A model generated the notes under the pieces. The model was not told the DNA's origin. It made no database searches and saw nothing but the letters and a program-made list of their open reading frames with translations. The position numbers and the translations under genes are program-made. Of a stretch of DNA of 64,000 bases, positions 55,674-64,000 are shown piece by piece. Numbering within the stretch: position 1 is the stretch's first letter; the number at the start of each line of letters is the position of its first letter. This DNA is from Roseofilum reptotaenium CS-1145 (GTDB taxonomy: Bacteria > Cyanobacteriota > Cyanobacteriia > Cyanobacteriales > Desertifilaceae). The DNA is taken from positions 1 through 64,000 of the forward strand of contig NZ_JAQMUE010000034.1 of assembly GCF_028330985.1 (NCBI RefSeq), read 5' to 3'.

Positions 55674-57146
55674 TTAAGCCACCACTCGCCAAATTTTCAC
55701 GGTATGATCGAAACTTCCCGTGGCCATGGTGTCACCGTTGGCACTGATGGCTACCCCAACCACATAATTCAGGTGATCGGTAAAGGTTTGCAATAAGTTG
55801 CCTGTCTGCAAATCCCATAACTTTACTGTACAATCATCACTGGCACTGGCGAGAACCTTGTTATCTGCTGTAATGATCGCCGAAGTTACAGCCGCTGTAT
55901 GCTCTGAAAGCACTTGTTCCACTTCTCCGGTTTCCAAATTCCATAAGCGAATGGTCTGGTCGCTACTTCCACTGGCTAACCGTTGACCATCTGGACTAAT
56001 GGCAACCGATCGGACGCGATCGCTATGGCCAGTTAACGTATAGAGTAACTCTTTGCGGTCTAAATTCCACAACTTAATCGTTTGATCGTTACTTCCCCCG
56101 CTAATTTTATCCCCTTGGCGACTGATAGCAATCGAACGAACTCCTCCGGCATAGCCTGCTAATGTGCTGGTTAACTCTCCCGTTTTCCAATTCCACAGCT
56201 TAATCGTCTTATCCTCACTGCCTCCGGCCACAATTTGATTGTCGGGAGTAATGGCTACCGTCCACACTTCTCCAGAATAGCCCGCCAGAGTACTCATCAA
56301 TTCCCCTGTTTTTAGATTCCAGACCTTAATCGAGCGATCGCTACTGCCACTCGCTAAAATTTCTCCATCCGCAGAAATGGCTATGGATAAGACTGAACCA
56401 CTATGGCCCATCAGAGTTCTAGCCAGTTCTCCCGTTTCCCCATGCCAAACTTTAATTGTTTGGTCATTACTGCCACTTGCCACCCATTGGCCATCACTAG
56501 AAACGGCGATCGCCCGAACCGGCCCGTCATGTTCCCCAGTATACACGCAAGAAAAAAGCTGATAACTCTCTAGCTTAAAGGCTTCTATAGCTTGCCGGGC
56601 CTTCACCGATCCACTACGTTTGAGTAATAAATAAGCTACTCGCTTAACGGCAATAGATGGATCTTGTAGTGCTCCAATGATTAAATCTAACCCATCTGAG
56701 CCAATTTGAGATTGGGCTAATTCCAGTAACTCTTGAGTTTGGCTCAGTTCCTGTTGCAACCGGGTTTGAGTTTGCTGCAACTCCATCAGCGTTTCTCCCC
56801 CATCCGTCTGATTGACTAACAACGCCTGGAGTTGGGCTGGACTAATTTCTTCTATTTGAGAATATACTTGAGACAGTTGACTTTGAAGTAGCGATCGCTC
56901 TTGGGTGGCTAACTCTAACTGAGACTGTACTTCCCCCAGTTTTGACTGTAACCTCACTCGCGAGGCTAATTCCCTAGCCCTAGCCCAAACCCCTTTAGCC
57001 CAGGCTAAACGTAGGCGTTCTCGTTGCAGGAGGACTTGTAGTACTTGGTCGGGAATAGACTCTGGAGTTAAATCCCAACCACAGGTTTTACAGAGTTTCG
57101 TGGTTCCTTCAATATACTCTGTACCACAAACAGGACAATTGGTCAC
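55674..57146 (-). CDS. Zinc ribbon-WD40 repeat protein
   Basis: 490 residues from GTG 57146, chosen because GAGGGAGGG sits just upstream. An N-terminal zinc ribbon (CPVCG...CKTCGWDL) is followed by a basic helical part, a coiled coil (about 60-140) and seven WD40 repeats (about 205-490), each with a variant of GHSGSVLSIAISADGEILASGS and IKVWNLKTGEL. WD40 propellers bind proteins. It follows the TPR protein gene upstream on the same strand and probably shares its transcript. Partners are unknown. Confidence 0.88.
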   Translation of the reverse strand: MTNCPVCGTEYIEGTTKLCKTCGWDLTPESIPDQVLQVLLQRERLRLAWAKGVWARARELASRVRLQSKLGEVQSQLELATQERSLLQSQLSQVYSQIEEISPAQLQALLVNQTDGGETLMELQQTQTRLQQELSQTQELLELAQSQIGSDGLDLIIGALQDPSIAVKRVAYLLLKRSGSVKARQAIEAFKLESYQLFSCVYTGEHDGPVRAIAVSSDGQWVASGSNDQTIKVWHGETGELARTLMGHSGSVLSIAISADGEILASGSSDRSIKVWNLKTGELMSTLAGYSGEVWTVAITPDNQIVAGGSEDKTIKLWNWKTGELTSTLAGYAGGVRSIAISRQGDKISGGSNDQTIKLWNLDRKELLYTLTGHSDRVRSVAISPDGQRLASGSSDQTIRLWNLETGEVEQVLSEHTAAVTSAIITADNKVLASASDDCTVKLWDLQTGNLLQTFTDHLNYVVGVAISANGDTMATGSFDHTVKIWRVVA

Positions 57147-57379
57147 AGACCCTCCCTCAGCGATCGGCAACAGGACAAACAGTTAAATCTTACATTCGGG
57201 GCCCATAAACCCCACCCTTGAGAAATGAGATTCAAAAACCAACCTCCTCTCATTTAAAATAAAGACCTCTCATCTGGCAAGCCTTTAGGTTCCTATACAA
57301 CCTGACCTTCTCACAATCCGTAGGAAAGTACACCTGCAAGAAAATCCATCTACTCCTTAGTTCATCTGTCATCCCTGTT

Positions 57380-58144
57380 ATGGCCAATCAAGAACATTTC
57401 GCTTTACTTCATGAAGGAATAGACACTTGGAATGCTTGGCGCAAGAGTCATCCTGAAATTGTACCGGATCTCAGGGGAGCAACCTTAAAAGAAGGGAATT
57501 TTAATGGCATTAATTGGAGTGGAACCCATTTAGAAGAAGTTAATTTAAGTGGGGCATTTTTGAGTAAAGCTGATTTAAAAGGAGCGATGGTTCGCCATGC
57601 ATGTCTGAGTGGAATTAATTTAAGTGATTCAGATTTAAGTCATGCTAATTTGAGTGGATCATTACTCAATCAAGCTAATCTCAGACGGGTGAATTTGAGT
57701 TATGGGATGTTAAGACGAAGTGATTTAAGTCAATCTTTTTTTACTCAAGCTAATTTATCCCATGCTAATTTGTTTGAGAGTAATTTAATGGGTGCATTCT
57801 TGAATCAAGTTGATTTTTCTCATGCTAACTTGGTGGCTGTGGATTTAACTCAAGCGTTCTTAAATCAGGCAAATTTAACCGCAGCCGAGTTATTTCAAGC
57901 TGACTTAGAGCGAGCCTTTTTAAGTGAATCTCTGCTGTGTCGAGCTAATCTTTCTAAGGCCAATCTTTACCGCGCTGATTTAAGTGATGCCAATTTACGC
58001 GAGGCCGATTTCACCCGTTCCAATGTCCAGGATGTTACCTGGAAAGGTGCGATTCTAACTCATACAGAGTTTAATCACACCAAAGGTATTCCCATACCTT
58101 TGCGCTTTGATTTTAAGAATTTAGGGGCTTTGTTTCTAGATTAA
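57380..58144 (+). CDS. Pentapeptide-repeat protein
   Basis: 254 residues. From about residue 30 to 230 the sequence repeats A(D/N)LXX-type pentapeptides (ANLSGS, ADLKGA, ADLSDA), which form a right-handed square beta-helix. There is no membrane segment or other domain. These proteins are abundant in cyanobacteria. Some mimic DNA, but there is no sign of that here. It is divergent from the WD40 gene. Confidence 0.88.
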   Translation: MANQEHFALLHEGIDTWNAWRKSHPEIVPDLRGATLKEGNFNGINWSGTHLEEVNLSGAFLSKADLKGAMVRHACLSGINLSDSDLSHANLSGSLLNQANLRRVNLSYGMLRRSDLSQSFFTQANLSHANLFESNLMGAFLNQVDFSHANLVAVDLTQAFLNQANLTAAELFQADLERAFLSESLLCRANLSKANLYRADLSDANLREADFTRSNVQDVTWKGAILTHTEFNHTKGIPIPLRFDFKNLGALFLD

Positions 58145-58173
58145 GTAAAGGGGGGATTATACTATAAATTGTA

Positions 58174-59118
58174 TTACCCATTACCAGCGCGTAGCGCTCC
58201 AATTTTTGATTGGAAAAACTCTTCTAAGGATTGACGTGCTAACTTTAATTCCAGTAATTCAGCATCCATTAACCGCAAACTGGCAATAAAATCATAGGGA
58301 TTGCCTTGAACTTCACCTGTCCAACAGCCGCGATCGAAAGAGAGATTGGGAATCCAGCGCTTAATGACTTCTAACGATCCTCCTTTGCCTCGTGCTTGGT
58401 AGGATTGCGCGTGACCTAATAATTCATCTAATGAACCACAACAAATTAAGTCACCTTGAGATAAAATGGCGATGCGATCGCACACCTGTTCCACATCCGA
58501 TAAAATATGGGAGTTAAAGAACAGGGTTTTGCCTTGTTTTTTCAGGGATAAAATAATTTCACGAATCTGATAGCGGCCGATGGGATCTAACCCGGACATG
58601 GGTTCATCGAGAAAGACGACTTCTGGATCGTTGATTAAGGCTTGGGCAAACCCAATGCGCTGTTTCATTCCCTTGGAATATTGGCGCAGTTGTTTATTTT
58701 TTGCCGTTTTAATATCTAATCCAACTTGCTCTAAGAGTTCGGGGATACGGGAGCGAGTAACTGTTGTGGGGATTTGAAATAAACCAGCGGTGAAGTGCAA
58801 AAATTCCCAACCCGTGAGATAATCGTAATAGTAGGCGTTTTCAGGCAAATAGCCGATCCGTTGCTTGATGTTGCGATCGCCTAACGGACGACCCAACAGA
58901 ACGCCTCGTCCAGAACTAGGCTGTACAATTCCCAGTAATGTCTTCAGTAGTGTCGTTTTGCCTGCACCATTGGGGCCGAGCAAACCAAAAGTTTCGCCAG
59001 GATACACCTTCAGAGAGCAAGATTTGAGGGATTGAATTTTCTGGTTTAACCAAAACCCCGTCCGGTAAACCTTACTCAAATCCCAGGTTTCAATCACACA
59101 AGTGGTTTCTTCAGTCAT
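58174..59118 (-). CDS. ABC transporter ATP-binding protein (ABC-2 type)
   Basis: 314 residues. Walker A GPNGAGKTTLLK, signature YSKGMKQRIGF, Walker B VVFLDEPMSGLD, and NSHILSDVEQVCDRIAIL, typical of exporters of the ABC-2 class. A C-terminal part of about 70 residues follows. The matching permease could be the ABC-2 gene at 61968, though it is not adjacent. The last residues, GALRAGNG, come from an AGCGCTACGCGCTG repeat that also supplies the stop, so the C-terminus may be altered. Confidence 0.9.
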   Translation of the reverse strand: MTEETTCVIETWDLSKVYRTGFWLNQKIQSLKSCSLKVYPGETFGLLGPNGAGKTTLLKTLLGIVQPSSGRGVLLGRPLGDRNIKQRIGYLPENAYYYDYLTGWEFLHFTAGLFQIPTTVTRSRIPELLEQVGLDIKTAKNKQLRQYSKGMKQRIGFAQALINDPEVVFLDEPMSGLDPIGRYQIREIILSLKKQGKTLFFNSHILSDVEQVCDRIAILSQGDLICCGSLDELLGHAQSYQARGKGGSLEVIKRWIPNLSFDRGCWTGEVQGNPYDFIASLRLMDAELLELKLARQSLEEFFQSKIGALRAGNG

Positions 59119-59312
59119 AGGTCAACTCACGAGGTAATACAGCACTTTCCGATTCGCCAACATGACACGCGCGGCAGAAAGGCAATCGGTAATGGGTAAT
59201 GGGAAAAGCATCGTTAAACCTTTTCCTAAACGTCCCACTGTTTTGGACTGACTACCTCCCATTACCCCCATTCCTGATCGCCCATTACTTTTTCCAGGGT
59301 CTAGCACTCGAT
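59119..59312. other. Repeat-rich gap
   Basis: It contains copies of the TAATGGGTAATGGG type, also seen near 58175 and 61362. A 68-codon minus-strand frame here matches no protein I know. Confidence 0.5.
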
Positions 59313-60215
59313 CTAAATCATAAACCATTCAGTCAGACTAATATCCCCAAGGGCAACCTTGACTGAAAAGCGATCGCCACGTTCAGCGCTAAAATCGAGT
59401 TGCATAGATTTCGTCCTTCGAGAAGAGGCTTGCATGACGACCTCATCTTGATCGTCTAGAATGGACAGTTGCAGGTCTGAGGGTAAATGGGATTGGCTTC
59501 CCAGGGGATAGACTTGAACAGAAATATCAAATTCTTCATTTGCCATCGGATGAATACCCATGAATAATCCGATTGGCTTACCTTTGGGGTCTAATTGTAG
59601 CTTTTTTCCCCGTTCACAGAGGGTAGGCGCAGAAGCGGTAGCACTGGGACTTCTAAAATTTAACGCGAATTGGGGTTCAGAGGTTGAGCATAATTCCCTC
59701 CAAGTGCGCCAACCGGATTCAACAATATTATCTAACCATTGGGTGAGCATTACAGGATGCAAGTGTTCCAAAAGGGTATCCAGGGGATAAAATTCAGTTA
59801 ATGGGACTTCTGAGTAATAGACATGAGGTAGATATCCGATAAGTGTAGCTTCCGTGAGGTCTGAGTTGAGTTGAATGGCAATATAGGCTAGGCGCTCGCC
59901 CCAAGTATCTGGAGGAATAACACACCGAGATTCTCCCGGTAAAACGGGACGACATTCGACCCGACCTTTGCCCTCAATCCATAAGTCAGCACTATTAGAA
60001 AGTGATTGTAAAATCAGGTTACTACTGTCAGAGGCTTCCCAATTAGGAGCGAGATCAAACCATTGTAAGTAAGTTTTCACTGCCTGAATTGCTAACGTAT
60101 TCAGATAGACCTGTTTCGCCTTACGGGGATCGGCTTGATTTTGGGAGCATATGGATGCCTGTTCATGGGCAGTCAGGGTTAAGGGAATTGCGATCGTAGG
60201 ATTAGTTTTCATCAT
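59313..60215 (-). CDS. DUF1822 family protein
   Basis: 300 residues. It matches DUF1822, a cyanobacterial family of unknown function: HEQASICSQNQADPRKAKQVYLNTLAIQAVKTYLQW, seen here in part as QVYLNTLAIQAVKTYL and WFDLAPNWEAS. A C-terminal beta-rich part follows (LFMGIHPMAN, VSVQVYPLG-like). It overlaps the sigma-like gene by 14 bases, so translation is coupled. By neighbour it may modulate that sigma factor. Confidence 0.8.
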   Translation of the reverse strand: MMKTNPTIAIPLTLTAHEQASICSQNQADPRKAKQVYLNTLAIQAVKTYLQWFDLAPNWEASDSSNLILQSLSNSADLWIEGKGRVECRPVLPGESRCVIPPDTWGERLAYIAIQLNSDLTEATLIGYLPHVYYSEVPLTEFYPLDTLLEHLHPVMLTQWLDNIVESGWRTWRELCSTSEPQFALNFRSPSATASAPTLCERGKKLQLDPKGKPIGLFMGIHPMANEEFDISVQVYPLGSQSHLPSDLQLSILDDQDEVVMQASSRRTKSMQLDFSAERGDRFSVKVALGDISLTEWFMI

Positions 60216-60960
60216 CGTTTGAGTTGGGGATAGGTTGGGACAAAATGTAGGTTTGAATTTGGTCAGAAAACTTAGCTAAACACCGATGATAAAACCGATT
60301 TAGCGTTGCTAGGGGAATTCCCAATTGATCGGCCGTTTCTTGCCAGGAGTAACCTTCAATTATTCTCAGGGCTAAAAATTGAAAATTAGCAGAGGGTTTT
60401 CCCATCACGTGCGTCTTCTGAAAGAGTCCGTCTGGATCGACACGAATCGATGCAATCACCTGTTCCGAGACTAAGGGCATTCGTTCTGGATAGATTTGTT
60501 CTAAAGTGACGGGATTTTCGGCTTGATTAAACTGTTTTTCTAAGTCATCAATGCTGAGTCTTTGCACGCCCCTAGGAATGCTTTGCAAAACCCAACGAGA
60601 AGCTTCAATGAAAAATCGTTTTTCTAAGAGATAGTTTGCCCATTGCAAGACTTCACCTTTATCCGGATCGTAATCATCAATCCGGTGGCAAAGATGGTAA
60701 AACAGTTGCTGTTTAGCTTCTGCATAAATCTCTGCATAGTGGTTCTTAAATTGATTACGCCTGGGTCTGGCTAGTTGATTGGAGTCGATCAGAGTCCGGA
60801 TTAGTTGTTCCAAAAGCTGCTTCCGGTACAGGCTTCCAGGAGGATGTTGTTTGGCGGCGATCGCCAAGGGTTTCAACGTTTGGTCTAACTCTGTTAAGTC
60901 TGGTAACTCTGCCATGCCTTCCGTACTAATGAGAGAACCTCTAAGGATAAGGTGCTGCAT
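60202..60960 (-). CDS. Sigma-70-like transcription factor
   Basis: 252 residues from ATG 60960, with GAGGTG just upstream; 60915 is an alternative. The N-terminal half has helices of region-2 type (YLEKRFF..., HLCHRIDDYDPDKGEVLQWA). The C-terminus has a region-4 helix-turn-helix, IIEGYSWQETADQLGIPLATL. The spacing is unusual and region 2 weakly conserved, so it is a divergent group of sigma factor. It overlaps the downstream DUF1822 gene. Confidence 0.75.
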   Translation of the reverse strand: MQHLILRGSLISTEGMAELPDLTELDQTLKPLAIAAKQHPPGSLYRKQLLEQLIRTLIDSNQLARPRRNQFKNHYAEIYAEAKQQLFYHLCHRIDDYDPDKGEVLQWANYLLEKRFFIEASRWVLQSIPRGVQRLSIDDLEKQFNQAENPVTLEQIYPERMPLVSEQVIASIRVDPDGLFQKTHVMGKPSANFQFLALRIIEGYSWQETADQLGIPLATLNRFYHRCLAKFSDQIQTYILSQPIPNSNDDEN

Positions 60961-61158
60961 GACACCTCTATAGGGTTCTCAGTTTTTTCGGGCGGTTTTT
61001 ATGCAGACTTTACAAAAATTTACATTTCTATGGCTCAATATTACGTTTTGTTACAATTACTGCCAGTTTTGCATAAAATCCTAGGGATTTTTCTGAGAGA
61101 TCTAATGAAGGCCTCATTAAGCTTTCCAGGTTTTGGTGTTCTCTAGGAGTTCCGTCCC

Positions 61159-61362
61159 ATGATTTTGATTCGCGATCTTGTCAAGCAAACCCTGATGACT
61201 GGATATCTCTCACGCACGACTGAAGAGCAGCTTCGATATCTTCTCCAATGTACGCACTACGGAATTGAAGATGTTCAAGCCTTTTACCAACTCCAACGGG
61301 GAGTCTTAACTGGGAGCGTTACACAAGAGTCTCGTAGTGCGCTCTATAGCGCTACGCGCTGA
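61159..61362 (+). CDS. Small conserved protein (67 aa)
   Basis: 67 residues with a good RBS (AGGAG). The body (LVKQTLMTGYLSRTTEEQLR, GIEDVQAFYQLQRGVLTG) resembles small cyanobacterial hypothetical proteins. The end, ALYSATR and stop, comes from an AGCGCTACGCGCTGA repeat. The native tail was probably cut or replaced by the repeat. A hairpin terminator follows. Confidence 0.6.
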   Translation: MILIRDLVKQTLMTGYLSRTTEEQLRYLLQCTHYGIEDVQAFYQLQRGVLTGSVTQESRSALYSATR

Positions 61363-61392
61363 TAATGGGTAACGATAATGGGTAATGGGAGA
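61342..61392. repeat. AGCGCTACGCGCTG / AATGGGTAATGGG repeat
   Basis: Same unit as near 58171-58200 (reverse orientation). In both places it overlaps the 3' end of a gene and provides the stop codon. Two GATAATGGGTAA units follow in tandem. Confidence 0.75.
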
Positions 61393-61405
61393 GATATACC
61401 CTTAA

Positions 61406-61426
61406 CAAGGGGCCCTCAGCCCCTTG
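61406..61426. terminator. Hairpin after the small conserved gene
   Basis: CAAGGGGC, loop CCTCA, GCCCCTTG. It is the same type as the bicA hairpin at 7265-7283. Confidence 0.65.
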
Positions 61427-61487
61427 TCTCCCAAGGATCGATGGATGGTTCAGGTTAAACAGAAATGGCCTCAAGTGTGATTGAGCT

Positions 61488-61934
61488 TTAAGCAAACAAG
61501 CTGCGAATCTCTTCGATACGTTTGCGGTTGACTCCTAAATCTGATTGACCTAACCGAGAAGCCGATCTCACCTGGATAACTTGGGCTGTTTGATCCACAT
61601 AAAATTCCACATCATCGACATATCCCATAAGCTGGCTGGTAAACTCAGCATAAAGATAATTCTCTGATTCAGTAATCATGGCAGTTCGGGGCATTTTCTG
61701 GATAATTGATTTCAGTTTATTCAGAGCTTCTGAGGGAGTGCCCGCATAGGAGAATGGTTGAATATAATGTTGAGTATCTGTGGTTTCACATTGGCTACAA
61801 ACACAATTGGGAGAAGATGGACAAGGGGCAAGTTTTCCTTCTTTAACGCCTAGATTAGTGGGCCGTTTTCCAGCAAATGAGAACATAAAATTAGAAAAGA
61901 TGATTCCATGCAGACAACTTAGGTATGCTACCAT
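61488..61934 (-). CDS. DUF1499 family protein
   Basis: 148 residues. DUF1499 signature: LAPCPSSPNCVCSQ, then FSYAGTPSEALNKLKSII and ITESENYLYAEFTSQLMGYVDDVEFYV. The function is unknown. An N-terminal hydrophobic stretch may be a signal peptide or anchor, or the start may be at the internal Met (MFSFAGKRP). It is 33 bases after the ABC-2 permease gene and on the same strand, suggesting one transcript. Confidence 0.85.
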   Translation of the reverse strand: MVAYLSCLHGIIFSNFMFSFAGKRPTNLGVKEGKLAPCPSSPNCVCSQCETTDTQHYIQPFSYAGTPSEALNKLKSIIQKMPRTAMITESENYLYAEFTSQLMGYVDDVEFYVDQTAQVIQVRSASRLGQSDLGVNRKRIEEIRSLFA

Positions 61935-61967
61935 TCCAGGAATAACTTTTAATTTTTAATTTTTGAT

Positions 61968-62747
61968 TTAACTAGAGGCACTGGTATAGTAACGTAAAGC
62001 GAATTTCCAGAAGGCATTGGATAGGATTAATAAGGCGATCGCCAGCAGTAAAGAACCGATGAACCACGTTATGTTGATCTCTCCTAACAGTGCTTGGGCG
62101 GGAACAGTCGTTAAAAAGGCAACAGGAACGACAAAGGTAAAGAAAACCCGATAGGCAACGGGATAAGCGATAACTGGATAGCGTCCAGCATCTAAAAGTG
62201 CTCTGAGTACTTCTGTAATATTATAAATCTTGACAAACCAGACGCTAGTTGTACCTAGAAGAAACCACAGGCTATAAAGAATTAAAATACCGAAAAATAG
62301 GGGAAATAAGCCTAAAATGAAGTCAGAGATGACTAAATTGAGCCGATTCCCCGCATAGAGAATAACCCCTAAGCCGAAAGCTACATCGGGTAATCCCCAA
62401 GGGGAAATCATCCGTGTCGAGAGCCAAAATTGGGTGCTAATGGGTTTGAGCAGCACAAAATCTAGGGTTCCTTTTTCTACCTGGTCTACGATGCGATTGA
62501 GATTAGGTGCAAGAAAGGCATTAGAAATGCCTTGCAGCAGGGTAAAAAATCCCATCACCAATAAAGCTCGTTCCCATGACCAACCGTCAAATGTATAGCC
62601 AGTTCGGTAAAATAAAAACAGTCCAAAGATTCCACCAACAAGATTACCAAGACTGGTGAGGGTGGCAATGGCAAAATTCAGGCGGTATTCAAGTTCAGCG
62701 GCAATGGAAGTTGTCCAAAATAACTGAAGTAGCTTAATATGTTGCAT
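61968..62747 (-). CDS. ABC-2 family permease
   Basis: 259 residues with about six hydrophobic segments. The pattern GTLDFVLLKPISTQFWLSTR and NAFWKFALRYY is typical of the ABC-2 (COG3694-type) permease subunit. The ATPase gene at 58174 may provide energy, though the genes are about 2.8 kb apart. The exported molecule is unknown. It lies 22 bases after the GNAT gene and upstream of DUF1499 on the same strand. Confidence 0.85.
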   Translation of the reverse strand: MQHIKLLQLFWTTSIAAELEYRLNFAIATLTSLGNLVGGIFGLFLFYRTGYTFDGWSWERALLVMGFFTLLQGISNAFLAPNLNRIVDQVEKGTLDFVLLKPISTQFWLSTRMISPWGLPDVAFGLGVILYAGNRLNLVISDFILGLFPLFFGILILYSLWFLLGTTSVWFVKIYNITEVLRALLDAGRYPVIAYPVAYRVFFTFVVPVAFLTTVPAQALLGEINITWFIGSLLLAIALLILSNAFWKFALRYYTSASS

Positions 62748-62769
62748 TACTTAATCGATTTTAATCGCT

Positions 62770-63333
62770 TTAAATTTCGCGGTAAATGATTGTTCTTTGA
62801 CAAGATTTGAGATTCAGAAACTCTTCATCATCGATCACTCCAATAATTGAGAACCCTTGCTGATGATGGAAGTTGAGTGAACGATGATTGGTAATGGGTT
62901 GGGTGACAATAAACCCCGATAAGACTGAACCGGGAAGAGTTTTATAGAGAAACCGATACAGAGACTGGGCAACTCCTTTTCCTGTCCAACCTGGTTTAGT
63001 GACTAAGACTTGGATGTAGTAATGGCGATCGCTCATGAGGCGATCGCTATAATCTTCTCCTGTCCAGCGAATCGTTTCCAAGATCTGGGGTGTAATTTGG
63101 GGTTGCGAAAGCGCCACCAAGCCCACAATTTCCGCTTGCTCCTCTGGTGCTAAAGTGGCTAAAAAATAACGAGTTCCCTGCTTCATATGCTCATGAACTT
63201 GCTCCTGGGTAATTTCTGCCAGTAAGAAACCCCCACTAGAATCACGGATCTGAGTGCGAGCTTGGGAACTATGAAGATCAGCAATCGCTTGAATATCAGA
63301 AGTCTGGGCTTCTCGGATGTGAAAATGATTCAT
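62770..63333 (-). CDS. GNAT-family N-acetyltransferase
   Basis: 187 residues. GNAT fold elements: IREAQTSDIQAIADLHSSQA, IVGLVALSQPQI, VLVTKPGWTGKGVAQSLYRF (acetyl-CoA-binding loop with GKGVAQ) and LNFHHQQGFSIIGV. The substrate cannot be told. It is first in a run of three minus-strand genes with small gaps. Confidence 0.88.
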   Translation of the reverse strand: MNHFHIREAQTSDIQAIADLHSSQARTQIRDSSGGFLLAEITQEQVHEHMKQGTRYFLATLAPEEQAEIVGLVALSQPQITPQILETIRWTGEDYSDRLMSDRHYYIQVLVTKPGWTGKGVAQSLYRFLYKTLPGSVLSGFIVTQPITNHRSLNFHHQQGFSIIGVIDDEEFLNLKSCQRTIIYREI

Positions 63334-63414
63334 AACCCTATTATACGAAGGTTATTTACTTTATGACACTTAAAGCACTTTAGCATATCATTGAATGGTG
63401 TTGAGGAGGAAGCC

Positions 63415-64000
63415 ATGAAGATCAAGTCAGTCCTAATGAGAACTATCTATGGATTATTTCTATTGGCATTAAGTTTATTTCCCTGGTCACAAAGACCAGC
63501 CAGAAGTGCAGAGAAGATGTATTTTACCTATGGTCCTTTAGAATTTGCGATGTCGGTAGATGCTCTCGATACGTTTGCGAAAACGGGAGAAATTACCCCG
63601 GATTTCAAGTTTTATGCCCAATTTCTGGAACCCGAAGATCTTCAAGAGTTACAATTATTACTACAACAAAAGTTTAATTTAAGTCCGGTAGCAGTTTCTC
63701 AGATGACCTATACTGCTATGGGAGAAGAAGTTTTGAAACGCTTAGGATATTTGGTACAAACTCAAAAGCGTCAAAATGGGTTTTATGCGCTCAGATCTGC
63801 CTTAATCTTAGCTGCCGATGATCCAGAAGGATTAACGTTAGTCAACATTATGCGTTATTTTCCCAGTCAAGGGATTCGGATTAATACTGGTGTGGTTTTT
63901 GAATTGCAGAACCTATTAAGCACGTTTTTTCAGTATCGAGATTCTACGGTACAAACGATTATTGAACAAGCAAAGGCAGAGGCGACTTTAAATCCGATTG
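63415..64000 (+). CDS. DUF1400 / alpha-beta hydrolase, partial (3' end outside window)
   Basis: The open frame from ATG 63415 runs to the end, preceded by GAGGAGGA. The signal peptide ends near ARSAEK (about 35). The N-terminal DUF1400 part follows: YFTYGPLEFAMSVDALDTFA, TPDFKFYAQFLEPEDLQELQ, and VVFELQNLLSTFFQYRDS. In cyanobacteria this domain precedes an alpha/beta hydrolase, which would lie beyond the window. Confidence 0.8.
   Translation, partial: MKIKSVLMRTIYGLFLLALSLFPWSQRPARSAEKMYFTYGPLEFAMSVDALDTFAKTGEITPDFKFYAQFLEPEDLQELQLLLQQKFNLSPVAVSQMTYTAMGEEVLKRLGYLVQTQKRQNGFYALRSALILAADDPEGLTLVNIMRYFPSQGIRINTGVVFELQNLLSTFFQYRDSTVQTIIEQAKAEATLNPI

Noticed and set aside
57450-58100. Periodic sequence that looks like a DNA tandem repeat
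   Set aside because: Explained by pentapeptide repeats of the encoded protein.
59122-59328. 68-codon minus-strand frame before the ABC ATPase
   Set aside because: Much of it is made of TAATGGGTAATGGG repeats; no protein family.

Overview
This looks like chromosomal DNA from a cyanobacterium, probably filamentous. The HIP1 octamer GCGATCGC and its core CGATCG occur throughout, inside genes and between them. Many products belong to families largely restricted to cyanobacteria: BicA-type SulP transporter, DUF1997, DUF2949, DUF1822, COP23, HetZ, NblR-type regulator, Uma2 proteins and FHA-fused PBP. An Oscillatoriales-like lineage would fit, but genus cannot be settled from the sequence.

Layout. 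1-2440 is a decayed accessory patch. It holds the end of an unknown gene, a tyrosine integrase broken by two in-frame stops inside a perfect palindrome, and a tRNA-Asn fused at its 5' end to the remnant of a UvrD-like helicase. 2683-12565 is a housekeeping block: an outer-membrane protein, bioB-bioY-lspA (biotin synthesis and uptake plus lipoprotein signal peptidase), bicA, a PsiE-like protein, an FHA-penicillin-binding protein, DUF1997, a membrane protein and a thioredoxin-like [2Fe-2S] protein. 12639-16579 is degenerate: a TPR-CHAT protein, a COP23 gene with an amber stop, and the remnant of an FMN-dependent alpha-hydroxyacid oxidase. 16580-26311 carries a radical SAM/DUF2344 protein, Uma2, small cyanobacterial proteins, clpS, a CPBP protease, an NblR-like regulator, a DUF192 lipoprotein, DUF2949, an M48 protease and tRNA-Leu(CAA). 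26733-38614 holds an unknown helical protein, larC, a Sua5/YciO protein, hetZ with a long structured leader, two overlapping histidine kinase genes, scpA and a sugar nucleotidyltransferase.

38676-41234 is repeat-rich: an IS110-family element with a nonsense codon and 11-bp flanking repeats, nested inverted repeats, a second Uma2 gene and a 139-bp MITE-like element. rseP, serS, a methyltransferase, a cyclic-nucleotide-binding-fold protein and a membrane-anchored protein follow. 46228-51221 is a two-gene operon (ATGA overlap) coding for a Ser/Thr kinase-SF1 helicase fusion and a PLD-like nuclease. This matches the architecture of type I Mokosh anti-phage systems and is the best defence candidate here. 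The window ends with recQ, a TPR protein with a degenerate trypsin fold, a zinc ribbon-WD40 protein, a pentapeptide-repeat protein, an ABC ATPase, a sigma-70-like gene overlapping DUF1822, a small conserved protein, DUF1499, an ABC-2 permease, a GNAT acetyltransferase and the start of a DUF1400 alpha/beta hydrolase.

Two themes cut across the window. Three genes (integrase, COP23, IS110 transposase) are interrupted by in-frame stops without frameshift. Short dispersed repeats (GGGAATAGGGAATAG-type, AGCGCTACGCGCTG-type) lie between genes and also supply the last codons and stop codons of at least three genes.
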